From: Siphonodentalium dalli
Lineage: Eukaryota; Mollusca; Scaphopoda; Gadilida; Siphonodentaliidae
DNA: 64,000 nucleotides
Assembly: GCA_032622095.1 (NCBI GenBank)
Contig: CP136068.1
Coordinates: 160,909,465 to 160,973,464 of the forward strand
Reading direction: 5' to 3'
Below, one piece after another: positions 45,245-58,641 of the stretch. The notes below the pieces were generated by a model. The model saw only the letters and a list, made by a program, of their open reading frames with translations, had not been told where the DNA came from and did not search any database. Each line of letters starts with the position of its first letter. Position 1 is the first letter of the stretch. Position numbers and translations under genes: made by a program.

Positions 45245-48200
45245 TATTTATATTATACCGAATAACTGTCTTTTTCGTCTATAAGTTTCGAAATATCATC
45301 GGGTGAAACATCCGCGAATCGCTTCGATTTGACACCGGCATCCACGATGTTTACTTTGAAGAATGCGGAAGTCGTCTGAATCGTGAAGATTTGGGGTTTC
45401 CTGTTTGAATTTCACGGACAAATTACGTCATAAAATTTCGTTCGGGTGCTTCCGTGAACATGTTCGGGCTCTTTCGGTCGGAGCGGTAAACATTGCAAAA
45501 ATGTTGACCGGCAATGTTTCGTGGGCGGGAAACATTGCACATTGTAAAATCACACCCTATGGGAAATTAACATAGGCTTTTAATATGAGGTATAATAATG
45601 AAAGATGCTATATGATTTGTCAGTTTAAGGCACATGACTCTCCTCATTCTATCATGTCCATAACATATATAATGCATGAAGCGTCTGTTCCTGCCATATT
45701 GTTTTGATTGTTACCACGATAGTGGCCATTGTCAGAAGTCCATTGACACGTCTTATTCTGAAATTAGAAATTATAAAGCACGGGCAATAACAAAAATGTA
45801 CTTCTTGGTTTCGATATATTTGCGAACGCTAACCAGCTCGAGTAACATATTCGGACAATGTACGGTGCCCCAGGGCTTGCTCTTCCCAGTGATATTGTGG
45901 TAGCGGTTTTGGTAACAGTTATGATGGTTATTGAATATATCCTGCTATATATCCGTGTGGGTGGGTCACATGTATAAATATCTCATTTGTGTATATTTAT
46001 GCTGTTAATTATGATTATTGTACATAATTCTCTGTTTCTCAATATCCGCTACATGATTGATTTAGATATGATAATAAAGCAATAATTGGGTTCTTTCCAT
46101 AGTCGCATATGGTTATGCTTTTGCTATCATTTTATGCATATATTCATTCATTAAATGTGACTATATGTTGTTTTCAAGTTGTGTGAGCACATGACTAGAA
46201 CATAAACATCACATAACATCTTTACAATTATTCACAGATACACTTGTGTCAAAGAATATCAAATAAAATATGAGAGATCAACAAAAGCACTATTCAAAGG
46301 GGACAAATATCTCAAGAACTCTTCGATGAAGAGTCGGATATACCGATACAAGCACTCTTCAATAGAGCGGGGAATCTAACTGTATGTGTAAGTTGTGGTA
46401 GCATGCCTGTACAACGGAATCGTCGTCGGAAGAGGGTGAAATAACAGCCAGTTGATCGAAATCAGTTGGCTATTCTACCGGCTCCTCGTCTCTATGGCGG
46501 TCGGTCGGTCGGTCTGTCAAAATTATTGTTGGCCTGACTAACGTGTTGAAGTTCCTCTTTTGACTCTTGTCTGATATGTATATATATGTTTATGATAGAA
46601 TTAATACATCTCAGACGATCACTGGAATGTAGAGATTGAGAGAAGCTGATCTCATCTAATCCACATTGAATTTATAATATGACATTAATATTTATTTCAA
46701 GGCCAAAACAAAAAAATGACACGTGTTTCTGGTTACCAGCCCTTTCATCTTCGAACTGCCCCGACGGTGTTTATTTTATTTATTGTTTTACGAATGGTTT
46801 TGTAATTTACCAACTTGTCCAGCTTCAATGACCAAGAGTGAGCAAATAACACGAGGCCTCACCATTCCAGTTATATGGGGCTGGATCATCACTGCACACT
46901 ATGCAGAATGTTGCCAAAACACAACAAGTGTAACACAAAGCGTGGCATACGCCCCGATGCTCAGATTAGAGAATGGGCAATACTAAATATTTGTGTGGAT
47001 GGTAAATTTTCTAAATCCGACAAGCTGGTATCCTTCCCCGAAACTGGGCTATCAACACGCAACCAAATATGATCCATGCTGGGACAACTGCATGATGTTA
47101 CGTAAATTATGCTTAGCGTTATGCCGGGGGGGGGGGGGGTAATAAAACATTGCATGAATGTATGACGGGGTGGGTGTGTGTTCCGACTGGCAAAACGTGT
47201 TGTGTACAACCTCATGCAAATTGTTTAATGAAGACCTGTTGTGACCATGTTGATATTTGTAACAGTTTAAAACATATTATGAGAATTTATAACTGCAAAA
47301 AAACATATTTATGTTACTGGGACCACATATGGGCCTCAGGAGAGATGACATTAAGCTATGGCATCTTGCATATGGGACGGTGGGGTGAAAACAATTCCTT
47401 TCTGAAACCCTTCGGAAAGTAGCTTCGAGAAATTTAAAACTGAAATAAATAAACTTGTCCTGATACAAGTCTGGTATAGTGCTTTGACTTCTTGTCATCT
47501 ATATATTTAAAGGAGTAGGATCTGTCCCGATTTTTCTCTCAGACCCCCAGACCGAGTTCAACCAAATATGATGTGGTGACTCGGGGTAGCCTTGCAGATG
47601 TTATAATGGTGTTAGTTTTTCAAAATTTTAAATAAAAAAAAAAAGAAGAAGTTTTTTTCAAATTAAATTGTTTTTTTTAAACAATATATATAAATCAAAA
47701 TGTTTCAACGATCAAAATATGCTTGAAGCACACAAAGAGGCCGCCGCTGAATAAATGAATAAAGGCTCTGTCTAAGATTAAAATGTAAGCGAAGTCCCAC
47801 AAAGGTGCCACAGGTCTCTCTAACGCTGAATATCGGCGCCCTACAGGGGGCCTGTTTCAGCTAGTTTAGTATATTAGAAGTTGATCCAGTCGACTAACAA
47901 AAGTGGTATGGAATATGTTAGATAATGGGCTGGTTGACAGACTAATCAAGAAATAGTTAGAAATTATGGAATTGTGTGTATCCTGCACAATGATCAGCAA
48001 TTTATAAAACATTTTGTTTTCAATTAAAACAGCGTCTGAAACAGGTTAAACTGTTATTTAGTGTAAACATATTTTTATTTCCAAACCAAATAATACACAG
48101 ATGACATAAATATACAACATATAAGAGTTAATTTTGGAAATGAGGATCAGACAAAAAGCCCGAGGGCTTATATGAAGTATTCTCCTCTTTGGCGACATGT

Positions 48201-48361
48201 CCCTTCCTCAATAAGTGAGGGAGGGGTGTCGATCAGACGGGAAGGGATTGAAATAATGGTTTAGGAGAAGTAGATATATATATATAACTAAATTTGAGTT
48301 AGGGATGGAAAAAGGAAGAACATAGTGTTAGGAATAGCATGATGTAGGGAGAGAGGGAGGG

Positions 48362-48365
<4 letters not shown>
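45245..48365. other. No gene recognised
   Basis: Contains a 13-base G run at about 47,127 and an isolated relative of the 17,587 sequence (GATGTTACGTAAATTATGCT at 47,094). Overlapping short frames at 46,723-47,072 show no known domain. Confidence 0.35.
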
Positions 48366-48417
<52 letters not shown>

Positions 48418-48418
48418 C
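48366..48418 (+). repeat. (GA)n microsatellite
   Basis: About 50 bp of almost uninterrupted GA. Confidence 0.95.
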
Positions 48419-48441
48419 AAGAGGGTGAGAGAGCAGAAGAC

Positions 48442-48773
48442 GTGGGGGACAGATGAATCGTGAAATGTTATTTGAACTAAAGGAGATTATTTCCCAGTCA
48501 TGTGTGCGATATCAATAGAGTTTTATGCGGTTTTAGACCAAATGTATTGAAATTTGGGGGGTGGGTGTTAAACAATTGGGAGTAAAAAATATGTTTTTTG
48601 CATTTTGCAGGTTTGGGGGTGGTAGGTCCCCCGAAAATGCCAGATGCCAAAAAAAACGGCATATCTTCCTGTAAATGTTTTACTACCCTCCCCCTGGTTA
48701 TGTTGCCATTAAATGGCAAATTTGAGGCTAATGTGTGGTTGCCACACTTCGTATCACGTACGATTCATATTAT
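48442..48773. repeat. Repeat X, copy 1 (MITE-like)
   Basis: About 330 bp with short inverted ends ATGAATCGT / ACGATTCAT and a G-rich block GGTTTGGGGGTGGTAGGTCC. A second copy is at 49,563 and a 3' remnant at 17,620. Confidence 0.65.
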
Positions 48774-49562
48774 ATATATGGCGAACCATATTGACACTAC
48801 TTACATAGTACGCATCCATGATTATTAGTATGAATCGTCGATGGCCGTTCAACCATCAACTCCTATAAAAACCAACAAAGCCGGCAATCGCGGAAACCGA
48901 TCAACATAAGCACAATCTATAAACCAGATCAGGAGTTTCATTATATTGGTTCAAACGAAACTCTGCGTTCAACACACACACACACAAACATTGATTGATA
49001 ATTCCAGTTCCCTTGTTGATCCGATCAAGTGTATCTAGCGATGTGTTGTTGATAATGGTAGACGCATAGACGGATTATCACATAACACAAGCTCTAGTAC
49101 CGGAAGCAACCTACTCCAGGGCCATCGAACTGCGGAAAATATTCAAGATGACAGTGTAACTCATACGATGGTGAATTATTAAACACGTGTGGATGCGATA
49201 TAGTTTGCGTTCATCAACGGCTCCTCCCTCTTAGGACGATTTATCTCGTAACAACATATTAGGAAATCAGCATTATAATAGAAACGCCCACATGTTCGTG
49301 ATGTCACATGTGGAATCACTGCTGGAGTTTTGTTCCGCTTAGCCCCATCTCACACACATCGTATCACGGAACGCAGACCTCACCAACCAGCATTAAATCA
49401 TAGCTGACATTACACATTATATTGAGAATTAAACCATTTGTTTGATTTCTGATCCATGTGAAGCAGAGGAAATGGAGGATTTCTTTATTTCTGATTCGAA
49501 ACAGAATAAGGAACGGAGACCAACAAAAGTGAGGAATAATAAAGGACATATATGGTGTTGGT
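48774..49562 (+). repeat. Segmental duplication Y, copy 1, with truncated coding exon
   Basis: 789 bp nearly identical to 52,969-53,762, including a shorter (CA)n run. From 49,442 it contains the start of the same reading frame as the exon at 53,642 (MISDPCEAEEMEDFF...), but it is cut after GHIWCW by repeat X' and meets a stop a few codons later. Confidence 0.85.
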
Positions 49563-49890
49563 GGGGGAGAGATGAATCGTGAACTGTTATTTGAACTAAA
49601 GGAGATCATTTCCCAGCCATGTGTGCGATATCAATAGAGTTGTATGCGGTTTTAGACCAAATGTGTTGAATTTGGGGGGTGGGTGTTAAAAAATTGGGAG
49701 TAAAAAATATATTTTTTGCAGGTTTGGGGGTGGTAGGTCCCCGAAAATGCCAGATGCAAAACAAAACGGCATACCTTCCTGCACATTTTTTACTACCCCT
49801 CCTCCTGGTTATGTTGCCGATAAATGGCAAATTTGAGGCAAATGTGTGGTTGCAAAACTTCGTATCACGTACGATTCATATTATACACTG
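49563..49890. repeat. Repeat X, copy 2
   Basis: Nearly the same sequence as 48,442-48,773; it directly interrupts the reading frame of duplication Y. Confidence 0.7.
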
Positions 49891-52059
49891 TAAATACGAA
49901 TTGACGTTATATGCGTTTATTAGACATTCATGTGTGTATAAGATGTTTAGAACTTAAACGGATTGTTTAATATTTCAATGCATTTTGCGTTCGTGTTTAT
50001 TTTCTGGTGTATATTAATTAAGTGTTTAACTAGCTGCACCATATGTCCAATCACAAGTGTTTGTATCAATTGTCTTAACTCCCAATTTAGAAGAAAAACG
50101 TACACAAATGCAATCCGTACACGTGATTGAACGCGTAAGCATTTTTCCACCGGTTGTTAGATCGCCTGCTGGTGGATTATAATACTAACTTAGTGCCCCA
50201 GTTCAGTACATCATGCATGTAGATTAAGGTCTGCCTGTTATAGGGATATAGTTCACTAAACTTAGTAAAGTACATAAAATATATCTAATATTTCAAATGA
50301 GTTAAATATGCGTGGAATTAGGATCAATGGTTGCAGTTATATTCTGTATCTGATCATGTTCCACAACGATGGAAAATCTCGACCTGTTACAGGACCTAAA
50401 CCTAAACGAGGCGTTTATTCAATGGGCAATAAAATAGCCATATTGGCGTTTAAGCGATATCACGGAAAGGCCATTATGTAGTTGGAAACAAAGCCTGCAT
50501 CGTGTTACTTGGTGAATACATTATGTAATATGTCCAGACATCTAACCATGGGCTGTGTATATGATTACCAGATGGGGTTTATTCAGGGTGTTATAGAAAC
50601 AGCAGGGCATCACAAATTCACAGGCATAGCTTGAGAGACGAACATTCGGAAGGCAATTGATTTATGAAGAACTACCACAGATGGAAATCACAGATATGAG
50701 GTACGTTCTGTTGTTATCAATTTAATTTCAACATTTTATAATTTTACAACTGCGACACTCTGTATACGTTCAATTAACCGAGTACCGATATATACTATGT
50801 ATTTTATGTAATAAAAGTAATCATAGCCGTAAGGACCGCGGGCTGTGGGAGCTGCAGCCCCCCCCCCACGTGTTGAAAGCTACAAATTCGGACAATTTTC
50901 GGTAAAATTTGGACAATTTTCGGGCAAATTTAATGATATTTCAGGGGGAAATTGTGGCAGTATATTTTACATTATGCCAAAATTATAGCTATATATGATT
51001 AATTTGAATGTTTTTGAAAGTAAGACATATGTGGTCATCGATGACTTTATTCGAGGATACACGTTTTATTTGTCCATAAGCACTACAACCGGCTTGTTCA
51101 GTAATTCCTTATCACTCTTCGTCGGCATCGACACACGCATGTACGCACATGTATACATAGTATTTCAATTTTATTAACAATTATTTATATTTCTTTTCTA
51201 GATATAAGTTCGATCGAACCAGAAAGAATATCAAGAACTATCGACAGGACACTTCGGAGTGGTGTAAAAATCAAAAGTGTTGTGACCGCTCTCCCATGCA
51301 TGAATCGGAAGTGATCGGGAATTTACAGAAAAATCACCCACAAGCTAATGCTGGATGAAATGTGACGATAAACGCTGAATCTCAAAGGCTGTGCATACAT
51401 ATGGATATTAATAAATGCACAACTGACAGCTGTACTGGAGCCACTGGAAGCAAGAAATAAGTACGAAAGTTTAGTTAAAATGCTACATCTATCAGGAACA
51501 GTATTTCGCTGTGCGTTCGTTGTGTCGGTGTCATTCTGTACATCTGGACGTTATACTGTATGATATAACACGACGGAAATACATGTGCAGCTTCCTCAAG
51601 GTCATCATACAGTAACTACACGTGATATCTTTACCCCAAAACATATGTGAATTTGGTACTCACAAGAGTGTTGTGATTGTGAAATTTGGGGATATACTCC
51701 GACACTATTAATAGTGAGTCGATGTCATACGCATGTATTGTTCTAAAAAGGAAAAATATTCTCGGACCTAATTCGTTGAAGAAATAGCAAAAAAATAGTT
51801 TATTCCTCTTTTAGACTCATTGTTATATCGGACTGTGACTGGATCTTATTTTAAAACATAACATGTTGGAAATTATAACCCATCTTGTTAACCTAAGATT
51901 ATTTTTTTATTTTTGCCAAATGTGATAACATTGCGTAAGTGCATCTTTTTAGTGCTTTGTTGTCAGATTCGTAATGCACATTTTCAAATGTTCCCTTATT
52001 TTTCATGTCTATCGCCATTGCTGCTATGTTCGTTGTCATACTATGTTGAAATGAATAAA
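49891..52059. other. No gene recognised
   Basis: A C-rich run lies at 50,859-50,870. No coding exon or mobile element is supported. Confidence 0.35.
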
Positions 52060-52500
52060 CACATTCCATTTTATAAACATATTTCGTCTTATAAACGTGT
52101 CCATGTGTGTGTAAAGTGGAACAACCCCATAAACGCCCGGATGTGTTTTTAACCTAAACACATCAACACATCAGCTAAACACATTATTATGTTTATAACC
52201 TAAATGGCATGTTATTATAATGCGTTTATTTCCAAAACATTATATGTGTTTAATGACACAAACGTGGTGTTTAGGTAATAAACACATCAATATGTTTGGA
52301 AACTAAACGCCATGTTAACACTATGTGTTTATTCCTTAAACACATTAGTTTATTTTCTAAATATATTTGACATTTATTCATTAAAAACGTGACGTTTATA
52401 TAATAAACATTCCATTTAGAAAATAAATGCGTTGACGCGTGTGAAAACTGTAACGGTATTGCGTTTAAGATTGTGTTGAGATCCTAAACACCTATTTTTA
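52060..52500 (+). repeat. AT-rich degenerate repeat with AAACACAT words
   Basis: Units of roughly 50-60 bp alternate TGTGTTTATT, AAACACATTA and CTAAACGCCATG; strongly diverged. Confidence 0.6.
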
Positions 52501-52968
52501 CAGTGTACATGACACGAACATTGCATTAAAAATCGGAAGTGGGGTACCCCACTAGACTTATATTTAGCGCTGAAATTGTCGACCAACACGTAATTTATCA
52601 GTTGTCTTTGACAAAAATATCAATGAGAGTGTTGCCATCACCTCTTCAGCTATTGGTTGTCCACCGCCGGTTTTATTAACCCCTTAATGTCGATACATTG
52701 TAGTCTGTGAAAAAATCTCCATTGCATATCTAATATCTCACGCAAAAATTAAATAAAAACTCAAAAGACATGAAAAATAATGATATAAATCATGCGGAAA
52801 TTATCATCTATGGTGTTGTGGACAATAACATTTACAAACAGACCCATCGTTGACAACCGAATCGACATGGCAGTCAGTGTATTTAGCTGGAAACTTCTAG
52901 TGGGGTCGATACCCCGCCAGCACTCCATACAGAGGGGTATCGCCTTTTAACACAATGAACGCGTCATG

Positions 52969-53762
52969 ATATATGGCGAACCATATTGACACTACTTACA
53001 TAGTACGCATCCGTGATTATTAGTATGAATCGTCGATGGCCGTTCAACCATCAACTCCTATAAAAACCAACAAAGCCGGCAATCGCGGAAACCGATCAAC
53101 ATAAGCACAATCTATAAACCAGATCAGGAGTTTCATTATATTGGTTCAATCGAAACTCTGCGTTCAACACACACACACACACACACAAACATTGATTGAT
53201 ATTTCCAGTTCCCTTGTTGATCTGATCAAGTGTATCTAGCGATGTGTTGTTGATAATGGTAGACGCATAGACGGATTATCACATAACACAAGCTCTAGTA
53301 CCGGAAGCAACCTACTCCAGGGCCATCGAACTGCGGAAAATCTTCAAGATGACAGTGTAACTCATACGATGGTGAATTATTAAACACGTGTGGGTGCTAT
53401 ATATTTTGCGTTCATCAACGGCTCCTCCCTCTTAGGACGATTTATCTCGTAACACCATATTAGGAAATCAGCATTATAATAGAAACGCCCACATGTTCGT
53501 GATGTCACATGTGGAATCACTGTTGGATTTTTTTCCGCTTAGCCCCATCTCACACACATCGTATCACGGAACGCAGTCCTCACCAACCAGCATTAAATCA
53601 TAGCTGACATTACACTTTATATTGTGAATTAAACCATTTGTTTGATTTCTGATCCATGTGAAGCAGAGGAAATGGAGGATTTCTTTATTTCTGATACGAA
53701 ACAGAATAAGGAACGGAGACCAACAAAAGTGAGGAATAATAAAGGACATATATGGTGTTGGT
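52969..53762 (+). repeat. Segmental duplication Y, copy 2 (parent of intact exon)
   Basis: Second copy of the 48,774 segment. It runs without interruption into the coding exon ending at 54,037 and probably includes its 5' region. Confidence 0.85.
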
Positions 53763-54037
53763 TCTGGGACCAGTTGAAATTCGGTTTGTTGTGTGGATTA
53801 ATGTTCAATATTATCGGCGTCAGCGCCCACCCATTTCAATCTCGAGCAGATGGTTTTCTGACTGAAACAAAGCTTCCAAATGTCAAGAGATGTGAGACAA
53901 TGTGCAATAGACACGCGGACTGTACTAAGATCGGATACAATGTTAAAACAAAGATGTGTGTTCTTCTGCAGCCAGGTGATTCCGGAGTAACACAACCGCC
54001 ACAGGAGTGGTTCATTGTAGAAATCGAAGGCACACCG
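53642..54037 (+). CDS. Candidate first exon: membrane-anchored protein with PAN/apple-like cysteine pattern
   Basis: The open frame starts at Met 53,642 (a second Met is 10 codons later) and reaches a good donor CCG|GTAAGA at 54,038, giving 132 codons in phase 0. Residues 1-42 are polar and basic, followed by a hydrophobic stretch FGLLCGLMFNIIGVSA that could be a signal-anchor. The next part reads VKRCETMCNRHADCTKIGYN then KMCVLLQPGDSG. The C-x3-C-x6-C-x(n)-C spacing and the xxGYNxxxxxCxLL ending resemble PAN/apple domains, which bind proteins or glycans outside the cell. The downstream exons were not found. The first 120 nt are duplicated at 49,442. The family assignment is tentative. Confidence 0.5.
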
Positions 54038-55080
54038 GTAAGACTTTAAGTATGTATTTGTGTTCTTATACACTAAACGCCTCAAAAAGTAAGATGCATC
54101 TAATAAATGTGACCATATCTCCCACAAAAAAGATCTGATTTATATGAAATTTCGGATACATTTGACCGGGGATATTCTTGAATGGACGCAATTTATGGGC
54201 AATATTTCGATTTAAAACAACTTTTTTCATATAAATACCACAACTAGAACTGTTTGTCGCATATACAATCTGAACCGCTATTAAAGGATTTATTTGGTCT
54301 AGAAACTACAAAGCGCAATCGGAAAGCCCCCCCCCCTGTTGTGATTAAAATGACACAAGTCCCATTCCGATCGCATAATAAATAACCCGTAAAATAAATA
54401 AATAATACCACCACCGGTATTCGGAGATTTCCGTGACTTGACTACGAGTGACGTAGTTGTGGGCGAGCAAATTAAAAACACAGATTCGGAGCCGGAGCTA
54501 TTATGCTGACTACGATGACGTAATCGTAAGTTAGCCGATACTAAAATGCGGAGTCGTATGTGCGCGTGTGGTGTATAGATTACGTCGCTATTCAATGTGC
54601 TATCTAATTAATGAAGATAGTGTGGCCGCTTTGGCCGTTTATCTGGAATATAAAACAATAATTATGTGAATAAAGTTATTAGTAGCGCCTAGAATGGTTG
54701 TTTTTGTAGCCATTAATAACATGCCGCCACGTGTATGCTTTGTTGAATAGATGGTAGTAGTGCTTTGATTGTCTCGTATTCACTTGGTGATTTATATCAC
54801 TCGGTGACTATTAATCAGTGTCAGTCGCGAACTTGTTTGCACTGAAAATGCCCCAAAGTGAATAGAAAGGGCGACGGAGGATCCCATTCACCTGGTCATA
54901 CATAAGAAGCGCCCAAATGTTATATAAACACTGGGCTGAATAATGTTAACTCTATTTTTGACTTTCGATATAAATATCCCGAGTATCTGTCATCACCACA
55001 TATGCCAAGATGCCTAGTAGATGTAGTGTGTTCGGTTGTGTGCGGGCTAGCGATCCATTATTAAGTACCTCCAAAAAATC
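54038..55080. other. Downstream of the PAN-like exon; no further exon recognised
   Basis: It should be intron if the exon is real. 54,420-54,570 has two related blocks (GACTACGAGTGACGTAGT and GACTACGATGACGTAATC). Confidence 0.35.
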
Positions 55081-55084
55081 AACA

Positions 55085-55290
55085 CAGTGCGTAATTTAGA
55101 ACGCTCTTTATTGTCTGCCGCTTTTGGGAGATGGAAGCATTGGCGCTCTTTATATTTAAATGTCACAATGCCACATACAAAATCACACATGACATATCGA
55201 AATAGAGCACGTTAATAATTGAGAACGCTCTTTATTGTCTATACCGCGACGAAATCATGGGCGCTCTTTATTAGAGGCATTCATTGGATT
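55085..55290 (+). repeat. Duplicated segment with CGCTCTTTAT words
   Basis: GAACGCTCTTTATTGTCT occurs at 55,100 and 55,223, each followed about 40 bp later by GGCGCTCTTTAT. Inverted relatives (AAAGAGCGT) occur at 24,976, 59,517 and 59,560. Confidence 0.55.
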
Positions 55291-57844
55291 CTTTCTAGGC
55301 TAACAATTAAAAAAAAATCCTCTCTAGAAAGTCAATATCTGCCATTTAAACGTAAAAAAAAAACGATAAAAAACAAAAAACACAACAAACACAAACTGAA
55401 AAACAATTTAAAAATATGTCGTTATGCCAAACCGCAGCCTAATTAATAATTATTGTAGTTTCGACAGTCTGTTGTGTGAATCATTTTGTTTACGCACTTA
55501 TCGATCTTGACTGGAAGGATTTTAGCAAGCTGTTCACAGTCGTGCACTTCTCCACACTAAATGTTTGTGTGAAGAAACAGACAGTAACATTATTAAGACG
55601 AATATAAGCCAGCATGATACATATTCTAGTATAAAAACCACCACCTTTTTAATCAAACCCCATTTGTGTTTAATTGTACTCCTATAGCGCACAACGGGAT
55701 GACACTAGTGTGTAAACTAGCTTCCGAAATTGGTACCATACAACGATATAATAAAGCAATATATACACAATGCACAACAATATACCGAATGCACCAGATC
55801 AAACAGAAAGGTTAGGGTGAATAGGAAAGAAGGCAGGATCAGAAGACATGAAAAGTAAACAGTAGAATGAAGATAAATTTGCAGATGAATAGACAGTTAG
55901 AACTACTAAGAAAGAGATAGCGAGTGAGAGAGAAGTAACACAAGATAATCAGTAGAACTTATGTGTCCATATTAGGAATCCAAATCAAATACACACTTCC
56001 TCATAAGGATAGCCAATAACCATGCTATTATTGTACACGTAACTCTGTATAGTGGTTCAGAAATATTCACATGTATTCTTAGTCATTGCAGTTATTATAT
56101 GATCAAGTTCTCGAGCACTTACGCATTGGCGGGAAGTAAAGACGAATCACTAAGTGAGTTCGTGCGAAGTCGACACAGTGGCTAAACCGTAACAAGTATT
56201 CGCTTCGAGTTGCACGTCTTGGGTTGGAATTTTCCGGCAGAGACTCACAGACAAACGATTGGAGAAAATTACCCCCAACACCACCCTGCCCATTGGTAGT
56301 TTGAATTAGATTCATGTTGAAAACCCAAAACAATGGGGGGGGGGTAGATAGCGCTCGCACATCATAAAGTCCCTGGATACAGGACTACATATGCCCACAT
56401 TTTAGACACAGTGTCTCCAATAAAGCCACAGATGTGCACATAAGTAGACTTGGCTAAGATATGTGTGGATACGACATATTGTGTCACAATTGGGACGACA
56501 ATATCGCAATTGTCAATGTTCGTTAACTGGAGAGATAGACTGTATTTTATGGTTCACTGTGCCTAAATATGTCTTCTGATCATAATATCAATCTAAAAAG
56601 GTGTGTTATGTACGGAAGTACCCGTTAAGAGAGATGTCATGCGATATCGATTTTGGTTGTACATGCATATTTCAGTTTCCTGTCGCTTAAAGACTTGAGG
56701 TTTTATGTTTTTCAATAAATTTAATTCTACATTATTATAAAATTATTATGTTTACTTAATTTTATTTGAAATGCTTTGGTACTTATATTGAAAATATAGA
56801 GTTTCATCACTTGAGTCACCGCAAAACGAGACGTAATATGCATGATATGTATACATGTAGAGCAGACGTATTCAATTATGTACCATGCTTTTCGATGAAC
56901 TACACCATGTAATTCATTGTCATAATACATTTTAAAATAGATTTCAAATACACTTACAGATTTCAGCACGGTGTCTATTGATACATATAGTTACGTTGGG
57001 TGCTTGAACATATAAGAACAAATTTTGTCGAGAAATCGGAAAATGGATGTGGAAGGGAACAGTGCCTTCGTCGTGTGACCGAAGGTAAATAATGACAATC
57101 GGGAGGTGTATCATGTCTAATATGGAAACCTAATTCATGGTTTCGTCTTTGCCCACAAATCCATCATCACAACTTGACGTACATATTTTTGATAATTAGT
57201 AATCAGCAACTTAAACAACTAGGCGTACAGAGACAGACGAGTGGGGTGTCCAAATAAATATCTTCTACTTTCAGATTGTACATACACTCGAGCCAAGGTA
57301 ATGTTAATATATGTTGCACACACAACGCCCTTTCCTTATAGTGGGATGTCCGACATATGCTGTATATGTGTTAAAATGACATTTGAAGAGGGAATTTATG
57401 TGAGAAAATTATTTTATGAAGTAATCAAAGGCCGTTTTTATCTATAGAAGAGAGTCCTTCGCTCAAAGGGAGCCCGCTTGCGATCAGAAAATGTGCATGT
57501 ACAATTTATACTGACGTTTATTGCTGTTGGGGAAACCATTTATCCGGTCTAATAACTTGTTTTGTGGTGTTATTTTGATTCTTCTGTTGTATTTATGTTC
57601 TAAAAATAGAATTTTTCATCTTGGGGAAAGCAACTTCCGATTATATGTTTGTACGGTTTAGCCACTGTGACCTTGCACATCGCTTAAAGCGGCCAAGCCG
57701 TTGTTGTGTTAATTCACAATAAATCACCGGCGGGCTGGGAACGCATTTCTATGTTGACAGCGAAGACACGCTGAGCACTGGACCACCGTGCTCCATGTGA
57801 TATATTTCCGATTTACAGAAGAGACAAAAACATTATCTGATTCA
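55291..57844. other. No gene recognised
   Basis: AT-rich, with A-rich runs at 55,300-55,420. Nothing supported. Confidence 0.35.
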
Positions 57845-58078
57845 AGTTCGAAGCAGTTTGAGTTTTCTCTTAGGACGCTTAATCTCAGTAGGGAATCGCG
57901 CTGAAGAATCGGCAGGAGACCAGAAACTTTCGTACTGAACTATTGGGGGAAAATATTCAAGTTAGAACAGTTGGAGTCTATTCTTGTGATGCTTGCGCTT
58001 AGTCGGGGATCGCGATATTGGTTCGGGAACTGAAGAATCGGCATGCGTCCAGAACCTTCGCGCATACTGAACTATTGG
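57845..58078 (+). repeat. Diverged direct duplication, about 115 bp
   Basis: The words GAAGAATCGGCA, CCAGAA, TTTCG/CTTCGC and ACTGAACTATTG occur in the same order twice. Confidence 0.5.
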
Positions 58079-58255
58079 CGTTAATCCACTAGACAATACT
58101 TGAATAGTATACTCATATGTCGCACACGAACCACCCGTGCAGTTGTTCGATTATAGCTCATGGGAGGGAAATGAAAGTTAATGATTCATAAGGTTCGTCT
58201 TCAAGAAGTCTGAACGTTTTGTTATGCGATGAGTCCGTCACCAGGTCATGCTGGG

Positions 58256-58641
58256 CTAATATCGCCCCATCCAATGCGGCCCCCGCATAAATTTTACCGT
58301 TGCAGTCACACGACGAACCCGCCTTATGGAAACACTGGCTACGCCTATGGTAGCTTGATTCACTTTTCTCGAATGTTGAACATATAAGGCACATGCTAAC
58401 TCCTCGAGTGTAGTAAGCGTGTCACTGTCCAAAACCCAATTCGTTCCTAAATATGCCATGACTTCTATATATTTGATCGTCTTTCCAGCAACTTCCAGAC
58501 AAGTGTTTTTCCTTTTTGGAAGGTAATCATTATCCGTGAAGGTGTGGAACCCTATAAGTGCATCCTTCTGTATATTTGACATCTCGATATCACTGACTTG
58601 AATTACCTGACCATTAGCATCAAAATTGACATGAAGTCTCT
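58256..58641 (-). pseudogene. Fragment of an uncharacterised element-associated protein (ALIGFHTFT type)
   Basis: The minus-strand frame, open from an upstream TAG near 58,642, reads HVNFDANGQVIQVSDIEM, KDALIGFHTFTDNDYL, AYLGTNW and TLEELACALY. The order SxIExx...ALIGFHAFTGND...LGxxW...LExFxCxLY is the pattern of a large, uncharacterised family with many copies in invertebrate genomes. Here the usual GND is DND and the C-terminal part is out of frame. It probably spread with a mobile element; function unknown. Confidence 0.45.

Noticed and set aside
53798-54127. 109-codon minus-strand frame over the PAN-like exon
   Set aside because: Antisense shadow; the plus strand has the cysteine pattern, anchor and donor site.
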